Assembly (NCBI GenBank): GCA_026400815.1 | Contig: JAPLOI010000038.1 | Location: forward strand, 1 to 49,048 | Origin: Alphaproteobacteria bacterium | GTDB lineage: Bacteria > Pseudomonadota > Alphaproteobacteria > Acetobacterales > Acetobacteraceae | Reading direction: 5' to 3' | Length of the DNA stretch: 49,048 nucleotides | In this document: positions 23,350-31,620 of the stretch, piece after piece | How positions within the stretch are numbered: position 1 is the stretch's first letter | Layout: each line of letters begins with the position of its first letter | Program-made: the position numbers and the translations under genes | Notes under the pieces: model-generated | What the model saw: the letters and a program-made list of their open reading frames with translations, nothing else | Databases searched by the model: none | Told to the model about the DNA's origin: nothing

Positions 23350-24876
23350 TCAGCGCAGCATCTGCAGGGTCTGGTCGAGCATCGCCTGCACCGCGGAAAT
23401 CACGCGGGCATTGGCGGCGTAGGCGCTCTGCAGCTGCAGCATCACGGTCATTTCCTGGTCCACGCTCACCGCCGTGCCGGCGGCCAGCTTGTCGTCCAGG
23501 GCCGTTTGCAAGCTCTGTGCCGAGCTGTACTGGGCATCGGCTTCCGCCCGCGCCGTGGTCTGCGAACCCACCAGCGCGGTGGCCAGCGACGCCAGCCGCA
23601 CCGGCGGGGCATAGGGCGCGGTCAGCGTGCCGGTGGGGCCGAGCCCCGACTGCGCCGCGGGTGCATGCGCCACGCCGGGCCGCACTTCGGCGCCCAGCAC
23701 GTGGTCCAGCACCCGCTGCACCATGGTGGCGAAGCCCGCCGGCCCGCCGGGCGGATTGGGCGAGAAGCCGGAGGCACCGGCCGGATCATCCGCCACGGCA
23801 TGCGTGCCGTCGCGCACCAGGCGGGAGTCGGCGGCCACGGCGGGGTTCACGCCGATCACGCCGGCATAGCCGATATAGCCATCCTGCGGCGGCACACCGG
23901 TGCCGGTCGGCACGGTGCCGGAAGGGTCGGTGAACAGCGAAAGCCCCTGCGCATCGAACCGGCGCGAGAGCGTGATGGCGAATTCGTCCAGCTCCGCCTG
24001 GAAGGTCGGCAGCGTGGTGTCGCGCAGCGCGATGTTGGCGCCGATGCGCCCCTCGCGCAGCCGCGTCGTCACATCGGTGCCGCCGATCAGGATGGAGGGC
24101 ACGCCGCCGCCGGGATGGAAGCTGGTGGCATCCAGCGTCGCCACATCCAGCGTGAAGGGCGGTGCCAGGAAGCGCGTGGGCAGCGAAATGCCGCTCGGCG
24201 TCGCCAGCAGCAGGTCCCCGCTCGGCGTTTCCACCGCGCGCACGTCGATCAGCTTGGCGAGGTCCGCCCGCGACGCATCGCGCTGGTTCTCAAGATCGGC
24301 GCTGGACTGGCCCAGCGCCCGCAGCTGCACGATGCGCCCCGACAGATCGCCGATGCGGCCCAGCGTGCCGTTCAGCACCCCGACATCGGCCATCAGCGCA
24401 TCCTGCGCCGATTGCCGCGCATTGCCGTAGGCGGCCGACAGGGCATTCACCTGCCGCGCCACCGCCTGGCCGGCGCTCACCGCCGCGGTCTGGTTCGGCT
24501 GGCTGGAAGGATCCGCCGCCAGCGCCGTGAAGCTGTCGGAAAGCCGGCCCAGCACGCTGGCCAGGTCGTCCCCGGTGCCCACCGCGCCGTGCACCGCGTC
24601 GATCGAGGCCAGCGCCTTGCCCTGCGTCTCCAGCCCCGCCACCGTGCTGGCCTGGCGCAGGGAGGAAAGCTGCAGGTGCAGGTCGATCTGCCGCTGCGCT
24701 ACGCCCACGCGCACGCCCATCCCCTGGCCGTCCGCCGCCATGCTGCTCTGTGGCAGCACCTGGCGCGCGTAGCCCGGCGTGCCGACATTGGCGACGTTCT
24801 GCGACACGACCGCCAGATGGCGGCTGATGCCGGCAAGGCCGCTGGCGGCTGAAGAGAGGCTGGCTTCGAGGCTCAT
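23350..24876 (-). CDS. flgK: Flagellar hook-associated protein 1 (FlgK)
   Basis: FlgK is the first hook-filament junction protein. The 508-residue product has the rod/hook N-terminal signature SAASGLAGISRHLAVVSQNV followed by ANVGTPGYARQVL, and the C-terminal helix SVDQEMTVMLQLQSAYAANA with VISAVQAMLDQTLQML. The middle holds the variable domain. The start is 29 bp downstream of the flgE stop, so it shares the flgE promoter. Confidence 0.95.
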   Translation of the reverse strand: MSLEASLSSAASGLAGISRHLAVVSQNVANVGTPGYARQVLPQSSMAADGQGMGVRVGVAQRQIDLHLQLSSLRQASTVAGLETQGKALASIDAVHGAVGTGDDLASVLGRLSDSFTALAADPSSQPNQTAAVSAGQAVARQVNALSAAYGNARQSAQDALMADVGVLNGTLGRIGDLSGRIVQLRALGQSSADLENQRDASRADLAKLIDVRAVETPSGDLLLATPSGISLPTRFLAPPFTLDVATLDATSFHPGGGVPSILIGGTDVTTRLREGRIGANIALRDTTLPTFQAELDEFAITLSRRFDAQGLSLFTDPSGTVPTGTGVPPQDGYIGYAGVIGVNPAVAADSRLVRDGTHAVADDPAGASGFSPNPPGGPAGFATMVQRVLDHVLGAEVRPGVAHAPAAQSGLGPTGTLTAPYAPPVRLASLATALVGSQTTARAEADAQYSSAQSLQTALDDKLAAGTAVSVDQEMTVMLQLQSAYAANARVISAVQAMLDQTLQMLR

Positions 24877-24905
24877 GGCTCAGGTCCTGATGGTTCCCGG
24901 CTGGC

Positions 24906-26216
24906 TCAGCGCTTCATGTCGAGCGTTTGCTGCAGCAGCTCGTCGGCCGTGGTCACCATCTTGGTGTTCGCCGAGTAGGCCCGCTGCGTGACGATGAGGC
25001 GGGTGAACTCGTTGGCGATGTCCACGTTGGAATTCTCCACCGAGTTCACCACGATGCCGCCCGCGCCGTTGGTCTTCGCATCCTGGATCAGCGGGTCGCC
25101 CGACTGCAGCGTGCTGGTGAAGGCCTGGCCATCCTGGCGCTGCAGCGAGTTCGGGTCGTTGAACGTGACCACCGGGGCGCGCGCGATCGTGCGGCTCTGG
25201 CCGTTGTCGTAGGTCACTTGGATATCGCCGGCCCCGGTGGTGGAAACGCCGGCGAAGCTGCCGGGCGGCACACCGTTCTGGTTGATGCCGCGCAGGGTGA
25301 AAGCGGTGCCGGAATACTGCGTGACGCCGCCGGACTGGCCGTAGGTGCCCAGGTTCAGCGAGATGGTCTGCACGCCGCTGCCGAAGTTCACGTCGAAAGA
25401 CAGGGTGGCCGGATCGTCGGCGGTGTAGGCGCCGGCGGTCACGCTGCCGGTCGGGTTGCCGATCGAGCCCACCGTGCCCTGCGGCACCGGGTTGCCGGAG
25501 ACAGTCGGCCCGAAGGCGATGCGCGCCGTGCCGCGGTTGGCGGAGGCGATGTCGTCCGGCACGTTCACCGCCACCGTCCAGTCATTGGCCGCGGTGCGGG
25601 TCCAGTTCAGCGTCACCACGTGGTCGTTGCCCAGCGCGTCGTACACGTTGATCTGCGCCGAGATGGGGTCGGTGCTGGCGGGGGTGGAGGGCAGGTTGGC
25701 CGACAGCGTCACCTCGCTGGTGGGCTGCGGGTCGTACACCGTCTGGGTCACCCGGATCGGGTTCACCGCGGCGCGGTCCACCGCACCGGTGGAGGGGTCC
25801 ACCGACCAGCCGTTCAGGTAGTCGCCGGCGCTGTTCACCAGGAAGCCGTTGCGGTCCATCTGAAAGTCGCCGGCGCGGGAATAGAAGCGCTGCGGCGCGA
25901 AGGTCACGTCGTTCGCGCCCACCGTCTCCGCCCGGCTCACGGTGAAGAAGCCCTGGCCGACGATGCCCATCGCCAGCGGGTTTTCCGACTGCGTGATCGT
26001 GCCCTGCACCGTGTTGCGATAATCCGGCCGCGCCTGCATCGAGCCCGGGCTGTTGCTCATCGCCGAGCTGCTGGTCAGGAAGTTGATGAACGACGTGTCG
26101 ATGCGCTTGAAGCCGACGGTCTGGCTGTTGGCGACGTTGTCGCTGATATTGCCGAACGCGACCGACTGGGCATTGAGCCCGCTGATCGCCGTGTTCAGGG
26201 CACCAAAGAGAGACAC
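24906..26216 (-). CDS. flgE: Flagellar hook protein FlgE
   Basis: FlgE polymerises into the hook, a flexible joint outside the outer membrane. The 436-residue protein starts SLFGALNTAISGLNAQSVAF with NISDNVANSQTVGFKRIDT, has the D1/D2 regions with MGIVGQGFFTV and YSRAGDFQMDRNGFLVN, and ends VDIANEFTRLIVTQRAYSAN with TADELLQQTLDMKR. GTG at 26216 is the start, with AGGAGG 9 nt upstream. A sigma-54 promoter candidate lies about 60 bp upstream. It heads flgE-flgK-flgL. Confidence 0.95.
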   Translation of the reverse strand: MSLFGALNTAISGLNAQSVAFGNISDNVANSQTVGFKRIDTSFINFLTSSSAMSNSPGSMQARPDYRNTVQGTITQSENPLAMGIVGQGFFTVSRAETVGANDVTFAPQRFYSRAGDFQMDRNGFLVNSAGDYLNGWSVDPSTGAVDRAAVNPIRVTQTVYDPQPTSEVTLSANLPSTPASTDPISAQINVYDALGNDHVVTLNWTRTAANDWTVAVNVPDDIASANRGTARIAFGPTVSGNPVPQGTVGSIGNPTGSVTAGAYTADDPATLSFDVNFGSGVQTISLNLGTYGQSGGVTQYSGTAFTLRGINQNGVPPGSFAGVSTTGAGDIQVTYDNGQSRTIARAPVVTFNDPNSLQRQDGQAFTSTLQSGDPLIQDAKTNGAGGIVVNSVENSNVDIANEFTRLIVTQRAYSANTKMVTTADELLQQTLDMKR

Positions 26217-26274
26217 GGGGGGAAACCTCCTGCTGGCAGCGGCCCGATCGGCCACCTTCGATGCACCCCCCGTC

Positions 26275-26289
26275 GCACGATCCGTGCCA
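26275..26289 (-). promoter_or_regulatory. Sigma-54 promoter candidate for flgEKL
   Basis: On the minus strand TGGCACG-GATC-GTGC has GG at -24 and GC at -12 with exactly 10 bases between them and a full TGGCACG upstream box. The predicted start near 26263 gives a leader of about 47 nt with AGGAGG before flgE. Confidence 0.7.
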
Positions 26290-26304
26290 ACGCCGATCAG
26301 GCCG

Positions 26305-26426
26305 GAATCAGCCTTGCCGGCGCCGAATCCGGCCGGAATCGCCGGGCGTGGCAGGACCGCAGGTGCCGTGCGGCACGAATCGCCCGGCAGAACCTGCCGA
26401 CCCGCAGCACCCTCCAGGCACGAATC
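26305..26426. promoter_or_regulatory. Five GAATC-containing repeats between divergent flagellar promoters
   Basis: GAATC occurs at 26305, 26325, 26336, 26377 and 26422, all on the plus strand and mostly within GGCNNGAATCGCC. Neighbour spacings are 20, 11, 41 and 45 bp. They may be binding sites of an NtrC-type activator (FlbD-like) and are also GANTC, the CcrM methylation site. Confidence 0.5.
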
Positions 26427-26472
26427 GCCCTGCCACCCCCGCTGAAGGTGGTACGAGGCCCTGGCGCGGCTC

Positions 26473-26488
26473 TGGCCCGGCTTTTGCT
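26473..26488 (+). promoter_or_regulatory. Sigma-54 promoter candidate for fliK-flgD
   Basis: TGGCCCG-GCTT-TTGCT fits the sigma-54 consensus with one mismatch in the -24 box and a perfect -12 TTGC; GG to GC spacing is 10. The start near 26499 would give a leader of about 70 nt to the fliK GTG at 26570. Confidence 0.7.
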
Positions 26489-26569
26489 GAGGACCTCCGG
26501 CGCCCCAAGCGGGTGCCACCGCCTGCGCACCCTGGGCGCCGGGCGGGACGAGACAGCAAGGATTGCCGC

Positions 26570-28474
26570 GTGAACGTTGCCCCCGCCTCTTCCCCGCTCA
26601 TCGCGCCACCCGCAGGCACCCCTGCCTTGGGCGGTGGGCCCGCTGCGCTGCCCGGCTTCGCCAACCTGCTCGCCGCCCTCTCCATGGAGGATGCGCCCGC
26701 GCCAGGCATGATGATGGCCACGCTTCCGCCCGACACCGCCGCGGAGCCGGCGCCCGCCCCTGGCCTTCCAGTTTCCTCATGGCTCACCATTCCCGCTGTC
26801 GCGCCGGGCATGGGCCTCCCCCAGGCGCTGCCGGCCGGCGCCGCCGTTCCGGCCCCGCACGCGACCGCTCCGCAGGCAACCGCCACCCCGGATCCCGCGC
26901 AGCCCGCCGTGCCCGACATCCCCCTGCCGGTTGCGGCCGAGGCGGCGGCACTGGCAGCCTCCGAGGCCCCGGCACCACGCAGCCCCGCCAGGCCGCAGCC
27001 AGCCGCCGCCCGCAGCACCCCTGATGCCGGCGACTCCGAGGCTGCGTCTGGCACCGAGACCATTCCGGCGCCCGGTCTTGCCCAGGCGGTCCCGCTCACG
27101 GCGCCGATCGTACCGAGCCTCCTGCCGCCTGGCCCGCCTCCGCCTGCGGGTGAAACCCAGACCGGGGCAACCCGCACCGCACCACCCGCATCCGGCGTGC
27201 CGGCCCCCACGGGGCCCAACGGCCCCATCGCTGGGAGTGCCCTCGAAACCCCGCTGCCGGAGGACGCCGCCCCGACCACGGCTGCCCCCCCTGCCGCGGC
27301 CGCTGCGCTGACACGCCAGCCCGCCGCCCCGCTGCAGGCCACACCGACGCAGCCCAGCCCGCTGCCGCAGGCCGCTGCCAAAACCACGACACCGCCGCCG
27401 CCCGCCACCCCGGACCGTACGGCAACGCCGGCCCAGCCGACCGCCATGCCCATCCCCACGGGCCAGCCGCAGCCGCCCACCGAGGCCGACACCGAAGCCG
27501 ACCCGGCGTCGCCCACCCTCGCCACCCCGGCCGCCCCCATGCGCGCTGCTCCCGCGGAAGCGCCCCTCGCCACGCCCCCCCCGGCCCCGCTGCCAGACCA
27601 GCACGCCCGCCCACGCACCGCTGCGCCCCCCCACGCGACCGCAGACACCCTCACCCCGGCACCCGACCGGCCCGACGCGACGCCGCCCGCCACCGCCGCA
27701 GCGCCCCATGCCGCGCCGCGCAGCACCCCCATGGCCGAGGCACACGCCGCGGCCGAGGAGCCGCGCACCGAAGCCGACCCCAGCGCCGCCGCGGCCCCCG
27801 CTGCGCCCAACACCCCCGCCCATCCGACCCACGCGCACGCCGCCACCACCGCGCCTGTGCCGGTCGCCCCACCCCCCGTCGCTGCCACCGCGACACCCCC
27901 GGCCGAACCCACCCGCGCCGACGCCGCACCGCCCCCGCGCGCCGAACCGCCCGCACAGATCGCCGGTGCCGTCACCGTGCTGGCCCGCCATGGCGAGGGC
28001 CAGCACCACCTCACCCTGCGCCTCGACCCCGGCGAGCTCGGCCGCATCGAGGTCGCGATCGACCGCCGCAAGGGCGGCCCGGCCGAGATCACCCTTACCG
28101 TCGAGCGCCCGGAAACCCTGCTGCGCCTGATGCGCGACCAGGACCAGCTGGCCCGCGCGCTGGATCAGGGCGGCCTGCCCGCCGAGCAGCGCACCATCCA
28201 GTTCCGCCTCGCCGAACCCCCGGCCGCCGCGCACCAGGGCGGCCAGGGCCAGCCGCAACAGCAAGACACGCCGCGCCCGCAATCCCAGGGCCAGCCCGGC
28301 TTCGACACCTCGGGCTCCGCCATGTCCCAGCGCCAGGATGGCCAGGGCGGCTCCCGCCAGGGCCCCCGCCGCCCACCTGGCACCCCCGACTCGTTCGGCC
28401 TTGAGGCCGACAGCTTCTCCGCCCCCGCCGCCGCGCGCCTGATGCGCCTGCGCGGCATCGACATCACCGCCTGA
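26570..28474 (+). CDS. fliK: Flagellar hook-length control protein FliK
   Basis: FliK measures hook length and switches the export gate to filament substrates. The 634-residue protein is mostly a very Pro/Ala/Thr-rich, probably unfolded region (about 20-460), which serves as the ruler. It is followed by the conserved FliK C-terminal domain: LTLRLDPGELGRIEVAID, ITLTVERPETLLRLMRDQ and DQLARALDQGGL. A Gln/Gly-rich tail ends the protein. The start is GTG at 26570 with AAGGA 8 nt upstream. It is 14 bp before flgD and faces away from flgE. Confidence 0.9.
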   Translation: MNVAPASSPLIAPPAGTPALGGGPAALPGFANLLAALSMEDAPAPGMMMATLPPDTAAEPAPAPGLPVSSWLTIPAVAPGMGLPQALPAGAAVPAPHATAPQATATPDPAQPAVPDIPLPVAAEAAALAASEAPAPRSPARPQPAAARSTPDAGDSEAASGTETIPAPGLAQAVPLTAPIVPSLLPPGPPPPAGETQTGATRTAPPASGVPAPTGPNGPIAGSALETPLPEDAAPTTAAPPAAAAALTRQPAAPLQATPTQPSPLPQAAAKTTTPPPPATPDRTATPAQPTAMPIPTGQPQPPTEADTEADPASPTLATPAAPMRAAPAEAPLATPPPAPLPDQHARPRTAAPPHATADTLTPAPDRPDATPPATAAAPHAAPRSTPMAEAHAAAEEPRTEADPSAAAAPAAPNTPAHPTHAHAATTAPVPVAPPPVAATATPPAEPTRADAAPPPRAEPPAQIAGAVTVLARHGEGQHHLTLRLDPGELGRIEVAIDRRKGGPAEITLTVERPETLLRLMRDQDQLARALDQGGLPAEQRTIQFRLAEPPAAAHQGGQGQPQQQDTPRPQSQGQPGFDTSGSAMSQRQDGQGGSRQGPRRPPGTPDSFGLEADSFSAPAAARLMRLRGIDITA

Positions 28475-28488
28475 CGGAGCGAACCCCC

Positions 28489-29181
28489 ATGGCCCTCGCC
28501 ACCAACGCCGCCCTGCCTGCCTCCACCGCGGTGACCGCCAGTGCCAGCGCCAGCGGCTCCAACGCCCTTGGCTCGCTGGCGAACAACTTCCAGAACTTCC
28601 TCACGCTGCTGATGACGCAGCTGAAGAACCAGGACCCCACCAGCCCGCTGGACACCAACCAGTTCACCAGCCAGCTCGTGCAGTTCACCAGCGTGGAACA
28701 GCAGATCAACACCAACCGCAGCCTGGGCCAGCTCATCAACCTCACCCAGAGCGGCCAGATGATCCAGTCCTCCTCCATGGTCGGCCGCCGCGTGGAAGTC
28801 GCCTCCGACTCGCTCTCGCTGCAGAACGGCAACGCCACGGTGAAGTTCGCCTCGCCCGTCGACGGCCCCGTCAACGTCGCCATCTTCGCCGCCAACGGCT
28901 CCAAGGTGGCCGATGGCCTGGTGCAGGCCCGCACCGGCAGCAACGAATGGAGCTGGAACGGCCGCAACGGCAACGGCGCCCTGCTGCGCGACGGCGCCTA
29001 CCGCGTGGCCATCACCGGCAACAACGCCGACGGCACCACCCGCGCCCTGCCCTTCACCGTGATGGGCACCGCCACCGGCGTCTCGCAGCAGGACAACAGC
29101 GTGAAGCTCCAGCTCGGCGGCGTCACGGTGGATTTCTCCGCCGTGAAGTCCATTGCCCCCGCCGCGGCGCCGGCGCAGTAG
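28489..29181 (+). CDS. flgD: Flagellar hook capping protein FlgD
   Basis: FlgD forms the cap that guides hook assembly. The 230-residue product has the N-terminal signature FQNFLTLLMTQLKNQDPTSP and LDTNQFTSQLVQFTSVEQQ, then the FlgD Ig-like domain (ANGSKVADGLVQARTGSNE, WSWNGRNGNGALLRDGAYRV). ATG at 28489 follows GGAG closely. Second gene after fliK on the divergent sigma-54 transcript. Confidence 0.95.
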   Translation: MALATNAALPASTAVTASASASGSNALGSLANNFQNFLTLLMTQLKNQDPTSPLDTNQFTSQLVQFTSVEQQINTNRSLGQLINLTQSGQMIQSSSMVGRRVEVASDSLSLQNGNATVKFASPVDGPVNVAIFAANGSKVADGLVQARTGSNEWSWNGRNGNGALLRDGAYRVAITGNNADGTTRALPFTVMGTATGVSQQDNSVKLQLGGVTVDFSAVKSIAPAAAPAQ

Positions 29182-29249
29182 GCAACATTGCCCTTCCGAT
29201 CCGGCCCACCGGGGCGCTAGGCTGCCGGCTTCCGCACCAGGAGGCCGGC

Positions 29250-29330
29250 GTGCCCCGCATCGCGCTCACCCTGCTCGCCTGCACCGCCGCCCCTGTTGTC
29301 TGGGAGCGGTGTGAGCCGTCCACCAGCTAA
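29250..29330 (+). CDS. Putative 26-residue lipopeptide-like small protein
   Basis: A GTG at 29250 follows a perfect AGGAGG (29239-29244) by 5 nt and opens a 26-codon frame: an N-terminal MPRIALTLLACTAAP that resembles a lipoprotein signal with lipobox LLAC, then VVWERCEPSTS. The TAA stop abuts REPIN copy B. It may be a real small protein, or the start of a lipoprotein gene cut short by the repeat element. No homology is claimed. Confidence 0.35.
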   Translation: MPRIALTLLACTAAPVVWERCEPSTS

Positions 29331-29456
29331 GCAAGCGGTTCTTTTTTGAAAAAAAGAACCAAAAAACTTTCATTCATTTGAGGCGGGAAAATCCGCCCCT
29401 TCCACCTCGAACATACAAAAGTCTTTTTGCTTCTTTTTCTTCAGAAAAAGAAGATT
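29331..29456. repeat. REPIN-like AT-rich double-palindrome element, copy B
   Basis: Hairpin 1 (GGTTCTTTTTTG with AAAAAAAGAACC) is at 29337-29360, followed by AAAAAACTTTC. The right arm is CAAAAGTCTTTTTG then hairpin 2 at 29430-29453. The core contains GGCGG/CCGCC. The left edge is the TAA of the small ORF (29328-29330), and the right edge is the TAG of the serine hydrolase (29457-29459). Confidence 0.85.
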
Positions 29457-30962
29457 CTATATCTTACTGAACCGCAACACCCGCGACCGGTTCACGATCA
29501 GCCGCACCCCTTCCTGCGTGAAATGCAGCAGGGCCCGCTGCTTCCACGGCCCATCCTGCCGCTCCATCAGCGCCATGTCGCTGGCGATCGGCAGCAGATC
29601 GAGGCTGCGCCGCATCGGCCCGGCGCCGCTGGTCAGCACCGCCCGGCTGCCGTCGCACGTGATGGTGAACCGCCCGCCCTGCGCCGGGCACACCCATTCG
29701 CCCGCCCATTCCGGCCGCACCCCGGCGCCGGTCGCCGGCCGGAAGCGCCGCGCCGCGTGGCCGATCTGGCCCACGATCGCGCCGCCTTCGGCCCGGAGCC
29801 GCACCGGCATCTCCACCGCACGGCTCACCGCCCAGTCACCGTCGCGGAACAACGTGCCCTGCGCATCCAGGTAGGAGATCACGCCGGCCTTGTGCTCGAT
29901 CCAGATCGGCGCGTCCTCGGCGATGAAGCGGCCTTCCGGCAGCAGGTCCGGCGCCGGCGCCGGCTCCGCCACGCCGGTGAGGGCGGAGAGCACCGTGAGG
30001 CACGGCGCCATCGGGTCCACCTCTTCCCGGTTCGCCAGCAGCACCACCCCGATGCCCAGCTTCGGCGCCACCAGGAAGTGGTTCTTGTAGCCGGGCAGCG
30101 AGCCGCCATGCCCCACCAGCTCGATATCCCCCAACGGCGCCCGCGCCAGGCCAAGCCCGTAGCCGGTGACGGTGCCGTCCACCAACGCCCGCGGCGCGGA
30201 AAGCGTGCGCAACAACCCCGCCGCCGGCCCGCGCCCGGTCAGCAGCGCCTGCGCCCAGGTGGCGAGATCGCGCGCCGTGCCGGTGATCCCGCCAGAGGCC
30301 GAGTAGTGCAGCCCGTAGCGCCCGCGCCGCCAGCCTTGCGGGCCCTTCCAGTAGCCTGGGGCCAGCCCCGGCACCGGCTCGGTCTCGTCTTCCGGCAGGT
30401 GCATGGTCAGCCCCAGCGGGCGGAAAAACGTCTCGCGAAGCGCGGCGGCATAGTCCACGCCCTTCGCCTCCAGCGCCGCCTGCACCATGCGGTAGCCGCT
30501 ATTGGTGTAGGACACCTCGGTGCCCGGCGCGTAGTTCAGCGCGTCCATGCTGGTGACGAACCGCAGCAGCGCGTGCCGGTCCATCGCGGTGCTGGAGGAA
30601 TTGCCCAGCAGCCATTGCGTCGGCGCCGCGTCGGCAATGCCGCTGGTCATGTCCAACGCCCGGCCGATGGTCACCGCGCCCTGCGCCGCGCCGGCCTCGA
30701 TATGCTGCCCCAGCGTATCCCCGAAGCCGATCCGCCCATCGATCGCCAGCATCCCGCACAGGAAATGCTTGCTGATGGAGGCGTAGCGCAGCGTCGTATC
30801 CGGCGTGAACCGCAGCCCATGCTCGATGCTGGCATACCCGCCGCAGGCCGCCCCGCGCAGCCCGCCGGTATCGAACAGCAGGATGGCGCCGCCCGGCCCG
30901 CCCTCCGCGTTCCACGCTCCCGCAATCCGCTCCGCCGCCGCGATCCCCGCCTTCCAGTCCAT
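29457..30962 (-). CDS. Serine hydrolase, D-aminopeptidase (S12)-like
   Basis: A 501-residue penicillin-recognising-type hydrolase. From the start at 30962 the active site S62-I-S-K65, the second motif Y152-T-N154 and the third motif HGG (in LVGHGGSLPGY) fit the S12 D-aminopeptidase (DAP) of Ochrobactrum in position, and the length is close to its 520 residues with C-terminal beta-barrel domains. Such enzymes release N-terminal D-residues from peptides. The ATG at 30962 has GGAGGG 7 nt upstream; an earlier ATG (31031) lacks one but would add MSRRDFARLPFAG, a twin-arginine-like stretch without a hydrophobic core. Divergent from the MOSC gene. Confidence 0.8.
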   Translation of the reverse strand: MDWKAGIAAAERIAGAWNAEGGPGGAILLFDTGGLRGAACGGYASIEHGLRFTPDTTLRYASISKHFLCGMLAIDGRIGFGDTLGQHIEAGAAQGAVTIGRALDMTSGIADAAPTQWLLGNSSSTAMDRHALLRFVTSMDALNYAPGTEVSYTNSGYRMVQAALEAKGVDYAAALRETFFRPLGLTMHLPEDETEPVPGLAPGYWKGPQGWRRGRYGLHYSASGGITGTARDLATWAQALLTGRGPAAGLLRTLSAPRALVDGTVTGYGLGLARAPLGDIELVGHGGSLPGYKNHFLVAPKLGIGVVLLANREEVDPMAPCLTVLSALTGVAEPAPAPDLLPEGRFIAEDAPIWIEHKAGVISYLDAQGTLFRDGDWAVSRAVEMPVRLRAEGGAIVGQIGHAARRFRPATGAGVRPEWAGEWVCPAQGGRFTITCDGSRAVLTSGAGPMRRSLDLLPIASDMALMERQDGPWKQRALLHFTQEGVRLIVNRSRVLRFSKI

Positions 30963-31080
30963 GCCCCGTCCCTCCAGATCCGCGCCGATCATGCCGGCGA
31001 ACGGCAGCCGCGCAAAATCCCGTCTGGACATCGCGCCTGCCCCGCCGCCTCATCGCGGCTTCCAACCCGGAGCGCACGGC

Positions 31081-31620
31081 ATGGCCACGGTCCTGGCAGT
31101 GGCACGCAGCCCGCGCCACCGCTTCAGCAAGCAGACGGAACCCGCCATCACCCTGGTGGAAGGCCTGGGCGTGGAAGGCGACTCCCATGCCGGCGTGACG
31201 GTCCGCCACCGCTCCCGCGTCGCCCGCAACCCGGCCCAGCCGAACCTGCGCCAAGTGCACCTGATGCACAGCGAGCTCTTCGCCGAACTCGCCGCCAAGG
31301 GCTTCACGCTCACCCCCGGCGCCATGGGCGAGAACATCACCACCCAGGGCATCGACCTGCTGGCCCTGCCCGTCGGCACCATCCTGCGCCTGGGCGAGGC
31401 GGCCGAGATTGCCATCACCGGCCTGCGCAACCCATGCCTGCAGCTGGACCGCTTCGCCCCGGGCCTGATGGCCGCCACGCTCGACCGCACCCAAGACGGC
31501 ACGCTCATCCGCAAGGCCGGCATCATGTCCACCGTCCGCCGCGGCGGCATCGTGCACCCAGGCGACCCGATCGAAATCGTGCTGCCGCCCCTGCCACACC
31601 GGTACCTGGCCCCCGTTTGA
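31081..31620 (+). CDS. MOSC domain-containing protein
   Basis: A 179-residue MOSC protein, related to the C-terminal domain of molybdenum cofactor sulfurase and to YiiM-type enzymes that handle Mo-cofactor or N-hydroxylated substrates. Motifs: GLGVEGDSHAG, GAMGENITTQGIDLL and the conserved cysteine in GLRNPCLQLDRF. GGAG lies 9 nt before the ATG. The stop overlaps the start of the EamA gene (TGATG), so the two form an operon. Confidence 0.88.
   Translation: MATVLAVARSPRHRFSKQTEPAITLVEGLGVEGDSHAGVTVRHRSRVARNPAQPNLRQVHLMHSELFAELAAKGFTLTPGAMGENITTQGIDLLALPVGTILRLGEAAEIAITGLRNPCLQLDRFAPGLMAATLDRTQDGTLIRKAGIMSTVRRGGIVHPGDPIEIVLPPLPHRYLAPV

Noticed and set aside
31029-31031. Earlier start of the serine hydrolase with a twin-arginine-like stretch
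   Set aside because: No good ribosome binding site and no hydrophobic core follow; the start at 30962 has GGAGGG and puts the active-site residues at the positions known for D-aminopeptidase.
29427-31619. A long open frame on the plus strand running into the EamA gene
   Set aside because: It is antisense to the serine hydrolase and overlaps the MOSC gene; composition is Arg/Pro/His-rich as expected for a GC-rich shadow frame.
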